Shown: positions 50,158 to 59,194, numbered from the stretch's first letter. The stretch: DNA of 64,000 nucleotides from CAG-390 sp045644325 (GCA_045644325.1 JAZRGT010000045.1:1-64000), one strand, 5' to 3'. Numbers and translations are program-made. The notes: generated by a model not told the origin, from the sequence alone.

Positions 50158-50222
50158 GCAGACGCGCAAGATTTAGGATCTTGTGTTAATTCGTGCAGGT
50201 TCAAGTCCTGTCACCCGCACCA
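50140..50222 (+). tRNA. tRNA-Leu (anticodon UAG)
   Basis: The 83-base gene has a 7-bp acceptor stem GCGGGTG/CACCCGC, discriminator A, encoded CCA (50220-50222), a D-arm, anticodon stem CAAGA/TCTTG with loop TTTAGGA (anticodon TAG), a long class II variable arm, and T-arm CAGGTTCAAGTCCTG. It reads CUA and, by wobble, other CUN codons. Confidence 0.95.
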
Positions 50223-50223
50223 A

Positions 50224-50262
50224 CAAAAAGGAACTTTTGTAAAACAAAAGTTCCTTTTTGTT
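50224..50262 (+). terminator. tRNA-Leu terminator
   Basis: AAAAAGGAACTTTTG pairs with CAAAAGTTCCTTTTT, the right arm itself ending in a U-run followed by GTTT. Confidence 0.8.
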
Positions 50263-50265
50263 TAT

Positions 50266-50430
50266 CCAAGCCGCAGGCTTGGTATATCATCACGCGGCAG
50301 CGTGTATATCATCGCCAAAGGCGTATATCATCATCGTAGTTGTATCTTTCTGCGGCTTGATGATATACAATGCTTCGCATTGATGATATACCGCAACAAG
50401 TTGCGGATGATATACAAGGCTTGCGCCTTG
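50266..50430. repeat. array of six short hairpins with inverted ATGATATA spacers
   Basis: Six different perfect or near-perfect hairpins lie at 50266-50282, 50291-50304, 50313-50323, 50368-50382, 50391-50406 and 50415-50430. The left three are separated by TATATCAT, the right three by its reverse complement ATGATATA; a 44-base centre (50324-50367) holds no hairpin. The stems differ in sequence, only the spacers are conserved. It ends 25 bp from the pepT stop. Confidence 0.8.
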
Positions 50431-50455
50431 ATTTAGCAGTAGAAATCCGATTAAG

Positions 50456-51667
50456 TTATTCTTGATACAACCTGACAATTCCCAGCAAGATCTCAACCGC
50501 TTTGTCCATTCCCTCAACAGTAATATGCTCATACGGACCGTGGAAGGCATAGCCGCCTGTACCGAGATTGGGACAGGGCAATCCCTCAAAAGATAGTCTC
50601 GCGCCGTCCGTTCCGCCTCTGATAGGCTTGATGACGGGCTCAAGTCCTGCCGCAAGTACTGCCTGCTTTGCTGTCTCAACAACGTGGAAGCAAGGACGGA
50701 TCTTCTCTTCCATATTTCTGTACTGCTCCTTAAGCGTAAGGGTAACCGTTCCCTCTCCGTAGGCTGCATTGATTTGCTTTTCGATTTGACGAGCTATCTC
50801 ACAGCGCCTTGCGAAGGATTCCGCGGAGTGGTCGCGAATGATATATTTAACGGTTGCATGCTCCACGCAACCCTCCATATCTGTCAAATGGAAGAATCCC
50901 TCATAACCCTCGGTTTTAGACGGTATCTCATCGGCGGGCAAAAGCGAATTGATCTCCATCGCTATCAAAGAAGCGTTAATCATCTTATCCTTTGCGGATC
51001 CCGGATGAATATTAAAGCCATTGATCTCAAAAACGGCACCTGCGGCGTTAAAATTCTCGTATTCAATTCCGCCCTCTACGTCACCGTCCACAGTATAAGC
51101 AAAGTCAGCTCCGAATCGTGCCACATCAAAATGATCCGCGCCCTCTCCAATCTCCTCGTCGGGAGTAAAGGCAATACATATCTTTCCGTGAGGCAGCTTA
51201 TCCTCAATCAATGTAGCCGCCAAGGTCATGATCTCGGCAATTCCCGCCTTGTCATCAGCTCCAAGAAGTGTCTTTCCGTCAGTAACGATCAAGGTTCTTC
51301 CTTTCAACTCTGTAAGATGCGGGAAATCGGAGCGTTTGAGAACTCTTCCCTCTCCCAGCTCTACGTCCTCACCGTTATAACTTTCGATGATACGAGGAGA
51401 AACGTTTTCTCCGCAAAAATCAGGCGATGTATCCATGTGAGCTATAAATCCAATAGCGGGCACATTCTCACATCCCTCGGTAGCAGGGATCGTCGCGTAA
51501 ACATAGCAGTATTCATCGCACTCGGCAGATATTCCCAGAGCTTTCAGTTCATCAACCAAAAGGTGCGCCAAGGCAAATTGGATAGAGGAAGACGGATGTG
51601 TTCCACTTACTTCATCGCTTGTCGTATACATTCTTGCGTATTTTAAAAATCTTTCGTATGCCTTCAT
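50456..51667 (-). CDS. pepT: peptidase T (tripeptide aminopeptidase)
   Basis: The 403-residue M20 metallopeptidase cleaves the N-terminal residue of tripeptides. The metal-binding motifs are FIAHMDTSPDFCGENV (His and Asp), LLGADDKAGIAEIM (bridging Asp), TPDEEIGEGADHFD (catalytic Glu pair) and the late His in YAFHGPYEHI. It has full family length. Codon choice is visibly more AT-rich and mixed than in the neighbouring HAD and synthetase genes, in line with acquisition. GGAGG precedes the ATG. Confidence 0.94.
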   Translation of the reverse strand: MKAYERFLKYARMYTTSDEVSGTHPSSSIQFALAHLLVDELKALGISAECDEYCYVYATIPATEGCENVPAIGFIAHMDTSPDFCGENVSPRIIESYNGEDVELGEGRVLKRSDFPHLTELKGRTLIVTDGKTLLGADDKAGIAEIMTLAATLIEDKLPHGKICIAFTPDEEIGEGADHFDVARFGADFAYTVDGDVEGGIEYENFNAAGAVFEINGFNIHPGSAKDKMINASLIAMEINSLLPADEIPSKTEGYEGFFHLTDMEGCVEHATVKYIIRDHSAESFARRCEIARQIEKQINAAYGEGTVTLTLKEQYRNMEEKIRPCFHVVETAKQAVLAAGLEPVIKPIRGGTDGARLSFEGLPCPNLGTGGYAFHGPYEHITVEGMDKAVEILLGIVRLYQE

Positions 51668-51714
51668 AGTTCCTCCGTTTTATGATTTATGAATCAATAG
51701 ACATATTTTTTATA

Positions 51715-51743
51715 ATTATATCACATTATCTATCATTTTGCAA
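51715..51743 (-). promoter_or_regulatory. pepT promoter
   Basis: Minus-strand TTGCAA (51738-51743), 17 bp, TATAAT (51715-51720). Confidence 0.7.
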
Positions 51744-52064
51744 TCCTGAAAAAATATATCTACAGTAAATTCAATTAGATTTCTTCCGAAATATGATTCC
51801 AGACACATAGCGCATTGACCTCGGAGCTTACATCACCATAACAGTTTGGATTTATCATCACTCGCTGCACCAAACGGGGCTGGCTCAAAACGAAAGTTTT
51901 AAGCCAGCCCCGTTGTCCTTGTTTCGTATAAGTTAATCGGCGAAGAACCTCTTGCTGTTGGCTATGCAACAGCAATCATTTGCGCGCTACAACAGCATTT
52001 TATTCTGCCACCCAATTATGCGCGCAAATGCAGGTTCAGACTCCTGTCATCTTTGTTTTAATCT
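51744..52064. other. structured non-coding stretch, possible mobile-element remnant
   Basis: Three perfect stems follow each other: 51874-51885 with 51902-51913 (12 bp, GC-rich), 51952-51960 with 51967-51975 (9 bp), and 51977-51987 with 52020-52030 (11 bp, CATTTGCGCGC). A 66-codon minus frame (51775-51975) covers part of it without a ribosome site and is not taken as a gene. At 52030-52049 the sequence GCAGGTTCAGACTCCTGTCA repeats the T-arm of tRNA-Leu with one small indel. No known RNA family was recognised. Confidence 0.5.
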
Positions 52065-54080
52065 TTATTGAAAAATATCCTTAGGCTGTTCTGCCCCGCA
52101 ATCGATGCAAGTACCTTTTTCATAAATGTGGTTCAACGCAGGAACATACTGTTCCATCCCGAGGCAATAGAAGTCACCGAAAACACTCTCATAATTCGGA
52201 TGCTCGCTGCCGTACCATGTCGACCGAATATATACTGCATTCTCGGGCACTTCGATCTCATGTATCAGAATGCCGTAAACACCTTTTTGGTCTGTATGCT
52301 TGACACCGCTGATATAGTTTTTATCCGCATCATAAAATGCCAGACCGGTCGTAGTGGTTACACTCGCCGTATTTGCAGTTTTTATCACAATAATATTGTA
52401 ATCAGAAATATCTACGTAGTCGCTGGCACACCAATGTGCATAGTCCCGCACCTGACCGTCTGTCGCGATAATCATCTTCTTCTCTGTCCATATAAACAAT
52501 GAGGTAATATCTATCGAATTTCCCTTGAGCTTTGATTGACCGCAAAGGCTGCAGGTGAGCATTGTATAACCTTTTGCAGTACAACTCGGTGGAATGACGG
52601 TTTCGAAATAGTCGTGTCCCAAAGGCTCGGTTGCTTTTTCCAAGTAGCTGTGTTCGCAAAGCTTACATGTGTATACGGTTCCGCCGCCTTGAGTGCAGTT
52701 CGCCGCAGTGGTTTCGACAGTATAGCTGTGGTCGCACAAATGGGGAATTTGAACAGAGAACTGATTTTTATCGCGATACAGTGCATCATAATTGGTAGAG
52801 TACCAATTAACATCCACAGTATTACTGTCAGCATAAAATGTCAGTACACCTACCATACCCAAACGACTGCGGGTGTCATCATCCTGTCGGTCAAACAGCA
52901 ACGAAGTCACATCACGTCCATCTCCGTTCTTATCTACATAGGACACAACGTCAGCGCTATAGATATGTCCGCTCATTGCAAGAACAACATTTTTATACCC
53001 CTTAAAGGCGTTCCAGATATCATCACCGTTAGGATAATTAGGCAAATAATCAGATACACAAAGAGAATCGCCGGAATCCAAAAGAGTACCGTCCTTGTTC
53101 ATATAAGCGTGGCAGGATATGATCACGTTTTTATCTGAATTGACCCCCACAATTTCCTGCGCCCATCTCAAAACATCCCACGAGGGTGCCCATCCCAGAG
53201 AGAGGATCATGTACTCGCGTCCGCCTGCATCAACAAACCAATATGTATGATCGAGCTTATTTGAATGGTATGAGCCGCCAAAACGGTTCCGACCGCTTCC
53301 GTAGACAGAATAATCGTAATACTTATTGAACCAAGCGGAATCATCATGGTTACCCCTCATCGGCATCCAGACTACTCCGGCTTCATCGAGGATATCCGTG
53401 CCTTTTTTGCATACAGTCCATTGTTCCTCGCTATTGACATTGACCATATCACCCATATGTATAACAGCTCTGATATTAAGCTCGTCCTTATGGTCGGCGA
53501 TCCACTGCATCTGTTTGTAATAAAACTCGGGCCATAACTCTACAAGCATTTGAGTGTCAGGCAAAACCACCATAGAGTAGTCACCCCGGGAAAGATTTGG
53601 AGCAATCCACTCAGCCCCCAACTTGTTATTTCCGCACAAAACGCAAACGCCATCGTCATAGCTATGCTCGCCGACAGCAGCCACATAGTCATCTACATAA
53701 TTGAAACCACAGGCAGTACAGGTGTAGGTAGTGTTACCCGACTCGGTGCAGGTTGCGGAAACGGTGACACTAACATATGTGTGATCGGTATTAGCTGTAA
53801 TACTTGTTTCCGTATAACTGCATATCTCGCATATACGTTCTTTCAAGCCCTCTTTTTCACAAGTTGGCTCAACTACTTCACTCCAATTGCTAAAGCTATG
53901 CGTATGAGAAGGCTTTTGGGAAACATCTCCGGGATCAAGCGAGGTATTGTCAGCGGCATTTATTTCGTCATCACCCTTTTCTCCACGTAGTCCTTGCTCG
54001 TTCGAGTTACATCCAAAGAAACATACGGTGATAAACAGAATCATTGACAAAGCAAGCCCAAGACTTATCAATCTTTTCAC
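52065..54080 (-). CDS. metallophosphoesterase lipoprotein with Cys-pair repeats
   Basis: A 671-residue surface lipoprotein: signal peptide with lipobox FFGC (Cys at about residue 24), a short collagen-like GLRGEKGDDE, then repeats built on two CxxC pairs (ERICEIC, YTCTACG, GVCVLCG at residues 60-155; CKLCEHSY, CSLCGQSK and CIDCG after 470). The central calcineurin-like domain has all metal motifs: PDTQ, HMGDMVN, GNHDD, SCHAYM and SGHIYS. The enzyme probably cleaves a phosphoester outside the cell; the substrate is unknown. Codon use is unlike that of the surrounding genes. Confidence 0.85.
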   Translation of the reverse strand: MKRLISLGLALSMILFITVCFFGCNSNEQGLRGEKGDDEINAADNTSLDPGDVSQKPSHTHSFSNWSEVVEPTCEKEGLKERICEICSYTETSITANTDHTYVSVTVSATCTESGNTTYTCTACGFNYVDDYVAAVGEHSYDDGVCVLCGNNKLGAEWIAPNLSRGDYSMVVLPDTQMLVELWPEFYYKQMQWIADHKDELNIRAVIHMGDMVNVNSEEQWTVCKKGTDILDEAGVVWMPMRGNHDDSAWFNKYYDYSVYGSGRNRFGGSYHSNKLDHTYWFVDAGGREYMILSLGWAPSWDVLRWAQEIVGVNSDKNVIISCHAYMNKDGTLLDSGDSLCVSDYLPNYPNGDDIWNAFKGYKNVVLAMSGHIYSADVVSYVDKNGDGRDVTSLLFDRQDDDTRSRLGMVGVLTFYADSNTVDVNWYSTNYDALYRDKNQFSVQIPHLCDHSYTVETTAANCTQGGGTVYTCKLCEHSYLEKATEPLGHDYFETVIPPSCTAKGYTMLTCSLCGQSKLKGNSIDITSLFIWTEKKMIIATDGQVRDYAHWCASDYVDISDYNIIVIKTANTASVTTTTGLAFYDADKNYISGVKHTDQKGVYGILIHEIEVPENAVYIRSTWYGSEHPNYESVFGDFYCLGMEQYVPALNHIYEKGTCIDCGAEQPKDIFQ

Positions 54081-54119
54081 ATTCTTCTCTCCTCTGACTT
54101 ATATTTGCATCACAAGATT

Positions 54120-54148
54120 ATTATATCATAGCCGTTATGCAAAGTCAA
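54120..54148 (-). promoter_or_regulatory. phosphoesterase promoter
   Basis: Minus-strand TTGACT (54143-54148), 17 bp, TATAAT (54120-54125). Confidence 0.75.
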
Positions 54149-54261
54149 TAATAATTCATCTATGCATACAATGAAAAAACGGTAAGAGTATAAAACAATT
54201 GTCGAAACCGTTCCATCTTGTATCCATAGCGCAAAGATTCGCACTATTTTTCCAAAATACC

Positions 54262-54290
54262 TTGTAATTTCCGCAAATATGTGATATAAT
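54262..54290 (+). promoter_or_regulatory. promoter of the Gfo/Idh/MocA gene
   Basis: TTGTAA (54262-54267), 17 bp, TATAAT (54285-54290). Confidence 0.65.
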
Positions 54291-54335
54291 TAGACAAGAT
54301 TTGTCCACTTATATTTTACTGACGAGGTAATAAAA

Positions 54336-55610
54336 ATGAAAAAGTTAAAGGTTATCATCATCGGTCTCGGCAGCCGAGGTACTACTTATGCAAAGCACGG
54401 CTTTGATGCTTGCCCCGAATTTGAGCTTGTCGGAATTGCCGATCCCGATCCCGTGAGAAGAAATTACGTTAAAGAAAGATGCAATCTTGACGAGTCCGCT
54501 TGCTTTGAGAGCTGGGAGGATATTCTCGCTCTGCCCAAATTTGCAGACGCAGCTATCATCGCAACGCAGGATCAGATGCACTTTGATCCCGCGATGAAGG
54601 CTATCGAGCTCGGATATCACCTTCTTCTCGAAAAGCCCGCGGCTCCTACGCCCGAGGAATGCTACAATATCGCGGATGCGGCTAACAAAAAGGGCGTTCA
54701 CGTTATCATTTGTCACGTGCTCCGCTTTACTCCCTTCTTCCGCACGCTCAAAAAGATCATCGATGACGGCAAGATCGGTAAGATAATGAATATAGTTCAT
54801 CAAGAAGGTGTCGGAAACATCCATCAGAGCCACAGCTACGTACGCGGCAACTGGCACAAGGAGGCTGACAGCACGCCAATGCTCCTTGCAAAGAGCTGTC
54901 ACGATATCGACATTCTTCAATGGCTTCTCGGTGAGAAGTGCACTCGCGTTCACAGCTTCGGCTCGCTTACCTATTTCTGCGCGGAAAACAAGCCCGAGGG
55001 CGCGCCCGAGTTCTGCTATATGGGCTGCCCCGTAGGCGAGAGCTGTCCCTATAACGCGGTGAAGATCTACGCCTCCGAAAAATCCTCTTACATTGGCAGA
55101 GCATCAAGAAAGCACAATCCCACCGAAGAGGACGTCCGCCGAGTTCTTACCGAAACCAACTACGGCAGATGCGTATTCGGATGCGACAATGACGTTGTCG
55201 ACCATCAGGTAGTAAACCTTGAATACGAAAGCGGTGCGACCGTTTCCTTTACTATGAGTGCCTTCAACAAGGGTGGCAGAAAGATCCACATTATGGGCAC
55301 CAAGGGAGAGATCTACGCAGGTATGGCTGACAAATCGGTAACTCTTTACGAGTTCGAGACCGGAAAGAAGAGCGAGATTCTCGTTTCGGATGCGGTTGCG
55401 GACGAGGAGATCACCGGCGGTCACGGCGGCGGCGACAGAGGAATTATGCGCTCCTTCTGCCAATACCTTTGCGGCACGTACACCGGCAACTCTGTGACCG
55501 AGATCACCACCTCCATCGAAAACCACCTTGTGACCTTCGCGGCTGAGCGATCAAGACACGAAGGAAGCGTTGTGACGATTGAGGAATATATCAACGAATT
55601 CAAGAATTAA
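54336..55610 (+). CDS. Gfo/Idh/MocA-family oxidoreductase
   Basis: The 424-residue protein opens with the NAD(P)-binding VIIIGLGSRGTTYAKHG, then GIADPDPVRR, and LLLEKPAAPTPEEC with the conserved catalytic-region Lys of EKP. The C-terminal alpha/beta domain includes SCHDIDILQWLLG, the usual His-containing active-site segment. The extra Cys-containing stretch (CYMGCPVGESCPYNAVKIY, about 227-245) is found in a Clostridia subgroup. It oxidises or reduces a sugar or cyclitol; the substrate is not clear. It is the first gene of the carbohydrate region. Confidence 0.88.
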   Translation: MKKLKVIIIGLGSRGTTYAKHGFDACPEFELVGIADPDPVRRNYVKERCNLDESACFESWEDILALPKFADAAIIATQDQMHFDPAMKAIELGYHLLLEKPAAPTPEECYNIADAANKKGVHVIICHVLRFTPFFRTLKKIIDDGKIGKIMNIVHQEGVGNIHQSHSYVRGNWHKEADSTPMLLAKSCHDIDILQWLLGEKCTRVHSFGSLTYFCAENKPEGAPEFCYMGCPVGESCPYNAVKIYASEKSSYIGRASRKHNPTEEDVRRVLTETNYGRCVFGCDNDVVDHQVVNLEYESGATVSFTMSAFNKGGRKIHIMGTKGEIYAGMADKSVTLYEFETGKKSEILVSDAVADEEITGGHGGGDRGIMRSFCQYLCGTYTGNSVTEITTSIENHLVTFAAERSRHEGSVVTIEEYINEFKN

Positions 55611-55621
55611 TCCATTCGGAT

Positions 55622-55651
55622 AAAAAGGAGCAAATACAGCTCCTTTTTATT
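55622..55651 (+). terminator. terminator of the Gfo/Idh/MocA gene
   Basis: AAAAAGGAGC pairs with GCTCCTTTTT around AAATACA, followed by ATTTG. Confidence 0.8.
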
Positions 55652-55670
55652 TGTTTTTTGCTTCACCGCG

Positions 55671-55699
55671 TTGACATTTTCCCCATAGTGTGCTATAAT
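55671..55699 (+). promoter_or_regulatory. FGGY kinase promoter
   Basis: Consensus TTGACA (55671-55676), 17 bp, TATAAT (55694-55699). Confidence 0.9.
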
Positions 55700-55749
55700 G
55701 AACCCGAAAGACTTATGCTTCAATTTTTATGAATGCGAGGGATAGCTGT

Positions 55750-57222
55750 ATGAAAAAATACGTTTTGGCATACGATCTCGGTACAAGCGGTGTCAAAGGT
55801 GCGTTGGTCACGCCCGATGGCGAGGTCGCTTTTACCGCTACGGTTTCTTATCCGCTCTATACAGCAGACGGCGGCATCGCCGAGCAGGAGCCTGTCGATT
55901 ACTGGAAGGGTGTCTGCGACGTCACCCGAGCTGTGCTCGAAAAGGGCAAGGTTGCGCCCGAGGCGGTGATCGGAATGGCTCTCGATACTATGTGGAAGGG
56001 TATTATTCCCGTTGACGATGCGGGACGTGTGCTTCATCGCAGTATCATCTGGCTTGATTCACGCTCCGTGGAGGAGGCGCGGCTTCTGAACGAACGGTTC
56101 GGTGAAGGTACGTTCACCTCGGCGGATTATTGGCCCAAGCTCTTTTGGCTTCGCCGAAACCGCCCCGACGTATTTGAGAACGCCGTCACGGTTTTCGAGG
56201 TCAATTCCTATATCAAGTGGCGTGCAACCGGCGTGGCATCGGTTGACGAGGGCAACGATTTTGTGCACTCGACAGACCCCAAGCTTGATGCTTTTTACGC
56301 CGAGCTGATGGATTTTATGGATATTCCGCGTGAAAAATTCCCGGAGGTTGCGCCCTCGTGCGGTCTTGTGGGGTACGTAACCGAGGAGGCTTCCCACGAG
56401 CTCGGTCTGCCCGCAGGTGTGCCCGTTTTCGGTGGCACAAGCGATATCAACGCAATCGCAATGGGCGCGGGTACTGCCGGTATTGGCGGTGTGCACATAT
56501 ATTTCGGTTCTTCGGGTTGGATAGGTTATACTCTTCCCCACGAATTCGAAACACTCTACTTCTCCCCCTTTGATGAGAAGCGCGATGTGACCATCATCAG
56601 CTCGCAGGCGATCGGACTTTCCTACAATTGGGCACTCGATCGCTTTTACGGTGATGAAAAAAAGAAGCTTGGCGACGGTATATACACCTTGGTGGATCAG
56701 CAATTGGCGGAAATTCCGGCAGGCTCGGAGGGAGTTTTTGCGACGCCGTGGTTTTACGGTGAGCGTCCGCCTCTCTTCGGCAGAGATGCACGAGGTAATT
56801 TTCTCGGTCTCGGCGCGATCCACGACCGCCGTCACATGACCCGCGCGGTGATGGAGGGCGTTTGCTATCAGCTCAGAATGGGCGCGGAATATAACGCAAA
56901 CATTGGACGTCCCTTGCCCGAAAAGGTGCGTGCCATCGGAGGCGGCTCTTGCAGCGGAATCTGGATGCAGATTCTCGCCGACGTGCTGAACGTGACCATA
57001 GAGGTACCCGCCGCAACTCGCCACGCAGGAACCTTGGGCACGGCATATTGCGCTCTCGTCGGTCTCGGTCTCTGCGACGATATCGAGGACGCCGCCCGCC
57101 GAGTGAAGATCGACAAGGTCTATACACCCAACCCCGAGTCAGTAGCGGTCTACGAAAAGGGATATCGCGTTTTTGAGAAAATTTATAAGACACTTGCGCC
57201 GCTGTTTGAAAATGAAATATAG
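55750..57222 (+). CDS. FGGY-family carbohydrate kinase (xylulokinase-like)
   Basis: A 490-residue sugar kinase with the N-terminal phosphate loop LAYDLGTSGVKGALV, the sugar-contact region MALDTMWKGIIPVDDAG, PVFGGTSDINAIAMGAG, and the C-terminal nucleotide-binding AIGGGSCSGIWMQILADVLN and AGTLGTAYCALVGLG. The pattern is closest to xylulokinase-type members, but FGGY kinases are hard to assign by sequence alone. The start at 55750 has GAGG upstream; an ATG 7 codons earlier lacks a good site. It could phosphorylate the product of the neighbouring dehydrogenase. Confidence 0.88.
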   Translation: MKKYVLAYDLGTSGVKGALVTPDGEVAFTATVSYPLYTADGGIAEQEPVDYWKGVCDVTRAVLEKGKVAPEAVIGMALDTMWKGIIPVDDAGRVLHRSIIWLDSRSVEEARLLNERFGEGTFTSADYWPKLFWLRRNRPDVFENAVTVFEVNSYIKWRATGVASVDEGNDFVHSTDPKLDAFYAELMDFMDIPREKFPEVAPSCGLVGYVTEEASHELGLPAGVPVFGGTSDINAIAMGAGTAGIGGVHIYFGSSGWIGYTLPHEFETLYFSPFDEKRDVTIISSQAIGLSYNWALDRFYGDEKKKLGDGIYTLVDQQLAEIPAGSEGVFATPWFYGERPPLFGRDARGNFLGLGAIHDRRHMTRAVMEGVCYQLRMGAEYNANIGRPLPEKVRAIGGGSCSGIWMQILADVLNVTIEVPAATRHAGTLGTAYCALVGLGLCDDIEDAARRVKIDKVYTPNPESVAVYEKGYRVFEKIYKTLAPLFENEI

Positions 57223-57226
57223 TCAA

Positions 57227-57261
57227 AAAACGCCCGACAGAGAGATTCATCGGGCGTTTTT
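57227..57261 (+). terminator. FGGY kinase terminator
   Basis: AACGCCCGA pairs with TCGGGCGTT around a loop, followed by TTTTGCC. Confidence 0.8.
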
Positions 57262-57326
57262 TGCCATACTAACGCAATAAAAGTCTGATCTTGCGATGAA
57301 AACTCTGCTTTTTTCCTTATCAGGAC

Positions 57327-57355
57327 TTGAAAACCGCGCGCAAATATAGTATAAT
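57327..57355 (+). promoter_or_regulatory. phosphoglucomutase promoter
   Basis: TTGAAA (57327-57332), 17 bp, TATAAT (57350-57355). Confidence 0.75.
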
Positions 57356-57388
57356 ATTAAGGTATTATTTTTGAAAGAGGAGATCTTA

Positions 57389-59083
57389 ATGTCTACCGAA
57401 AAGTATATGACCGACTTTGATCGTTGGCTTGGTTTTGAGGGTATTGCGCCCGACATCAAGGCAGAGCTTATTTCTATAAAGGATGACAAAAATGCTATTG
57501 CCGAGCGTTTTGCCGCTGAGCTTGAATTCGGCACGGGCGGTATGCGCGGTATTCTCGGCGCGGGAATCGGCAGAATGAATATCTACACCGTTATGCGCGT
57601 CAGCCTCGCGTTTGCCGAGTATATCAAGAGCCTCGGCGCGGATGCCGCAGAAAAGGGTATCGTTATCTCGCACGATAACCGCCGCTACTCGCGCGAGTTT
57701 GCGCTTGCAACCGCGGGCGTTTTCGCAGCTGCGGGTGTCAAGGCTTATATCTTTGATTCGCTTCGCCCCACGCCCATGCTTTCCTTTTCCGTCCGCAAGA
57801 TGCGCGCGGCAGGAGGAGTTATGATCACGGCTTCGCACAATCCGCCCGAATATAACGGTTACAAGATATATGACTCCGAGGGCTGTCAGCTTTCGCTTGA
57901 AGAAAGCGAGAAGGTTATCGCTCTTGTAAAAGAAGTCAAAGACGAGCTTGCCGTTCCCTGCCTCACCCTCGAGGAAGCGGGCGATAGGATCGTTATGCTC
58001 GATTCCGCGATCGATGATGAATACGCTATGCGCGTTGAAAATATCTCGATCTCCCGCGACCGTGAAAGTGCCGCAAAGCTGAAGGTCGTTTATTCACCCC
58101 AACACGGTACGGGTAACGTTCCCGTCCGCCGTGTTCTTGCCGATTGCGGTTACGAGGTAATACCTGTTCTCTCGCAGTGCGAACCCGATCCCGATTTTTC
58201 GGGCACAGAATCGCCCAACCCCGAGTCGCCCAAGGCTTACACCGAGGCACTCCGCATCGCAAAGGAAACGGGCGCGGATATCGTTATCACAACCGACCCC
58301 GACTGCGACCGTCTCGGCGTTGCCGCGCTTAACAAGGCGGGCGAAATGGTGCTTATGACGGGCAACCAGTCCGCTGCTGTGCTTCTTGAATATATCCTTT
58401 CGCGCCGTACAGACGGCGGTTCTATTCCCGCAGACGCTTATATGGTGACCACTATTGTTACCTCCGACCTCGGCGATCGCATCTGCGAACGTTACGGTGT
58501 CAACGTAGAAAAAACGCTGACGGGCTTCAAGTTCATCGGCGAGAAGATTGCGCGCCACCGCGCCGAGGGCAATTACGGCTTCGTTTTCGGCTATGAAGAA
58601 AGCTACGGCTGTCTTATCTCTGATTTTGTTCGCGACAAGGATGGCGTTCAGGCATCCATGATGCTCTGTGAGGCGGCGGCTTACTACAAGAATTACGGCT
58701 TGACCCTTATCGACGTTCTCGCCGCTATTCACGAAAAGTACGGCTATTTCCTTGATTCACAATCGAACTTCTACTTCCCCGGACTTGATGGCAAGGCGAA
58801 GATCGCGGCTCTCACCGCAGATCTGCGTGAAAATGCTCCCACGGAGGTTGGTGGCGTAAAGGTCACAAAAGTCGAAGACTACCTCTCCGACGAGACGAAG
58901 GCCGCAGGCTTCCCCGCATCCGACGTTCTCCGATTCATCTTTGAGGACGGCTGTTGGGTTGCCGTTCGTCCCAGCGGAACTGAGCCTAAATGCAAGTTCT
59001 ACTACTGCGTTTGCGCCGCAAACAAGGCACTTGCCGAGGCAAAGCATGAGGCACTCAAGGTTGCCTTTGAACCTAAATTATAA
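57389..59083 (+). CDS. phosphoglucomutase/phosphomannomutase (PgcA type)
   Basis: The 564-residue alpha-D-phosphohexomutase has the catalytic phosphoserine loop MITASHNPPEYNGYKIY, the magnesium loop TTDPDCDRLGVA, the sugar-binding loop FGYEESYGCL and the C-terminal phosphate-binding RPSGTEPKCKFY. It interconverts glucose-1-phosphate and glucose-6-phosphate, linking sugar uptake to glycolysis and to nucleotide-sugar synthesis. The start ATG at 57389 has GAGGAGA upstream; the TTG six codons earlier is part of the open frame only. Confidence 0.94.
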   Translation: MSTEKYMTDFDRWLGFEGIAPDIKAELISIKDDKNAIAERFAAELEFGTGGMRGILGAGIGRMNIYTVMRVSLAFAEYIKSLGADAAEKGIVISHDNRRYSREFALATAGVFAAAGVKAYIFDSLRPTPMLSFSVRKMRAAGGVMITASHNPPEYNGYKIYDSEGCQLSLEESEKVIALVKEVKDELAVPCLTLEEAGDRIVMLDSAIDDEYAMRVENISISRDRESAAKLKVVYSPQHGTGNVPVRRVLADCGYEVIPVLSQCEPDPDFSGTESPNPESPKAYTEALRIAKETGADIVITTDPDCDRLGVAALNKAGEMVLMTGNQSAAVLLEYILSRRTDGGSIPADAYMVTTIVTSDLGDRICERYGVNVEKTLTGFKFIGEKIARHRAEGNYGFVFGYEESYGCLISDFVRDKDGVQASMMLCEAAAYYKNYGLTLIDVLAAIHEKYGYFLDSQSNFYFPGLDGKAKIAALTADLRENAPTEVGGVKVTKVEDYLSDETKAAGFPASDVLRFIFEDGCWVAVRPSGTEPKCKFYYCVCAANKALAEAKHEALKVAFEPKL

Positions 59084-59092
59084 ATAAAAAAC

Positions 59093-59160
59093 ACCCCGTT
59101 GTCAACTTTTTGCATATTTTTGCAAAACTTCTTGACAGCGGGGTAAAAAAATGGTATCAT
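59093..59160 (+). promoter_or_regulatory. promoter of solute-binding gene 1 with hairpin over -35
   Basis: TTGACA (59132-59137), 17 bp, TATCAT (59155-59160). The -35 lies in the right arm of an inverted repeat, ACCCCG-TT-GTCAA (59093-59105) with TTGAC-AG-CGGGGT (59132-59144). Confidence 0.75.
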
Positions 59161-59194
59161 TATATTAATTATATTTTAGAAAGGAATCTATACA

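Noticed and set aside
50266..50430. CRISPR array
   Set aside because: The constant units are only 8 bases, they invert at the middle, and the variable parts are self-complementary hairpins of 11-17 bases, unlike CRISPR repeats and spacers. No cas genes.
51775..51975. 66-codon minus-strand frame between pepT and the phosphoesterase
   Set aside because: No ribosome site, and it spans perfect stem-loops; kept only as part of the structured stretch.
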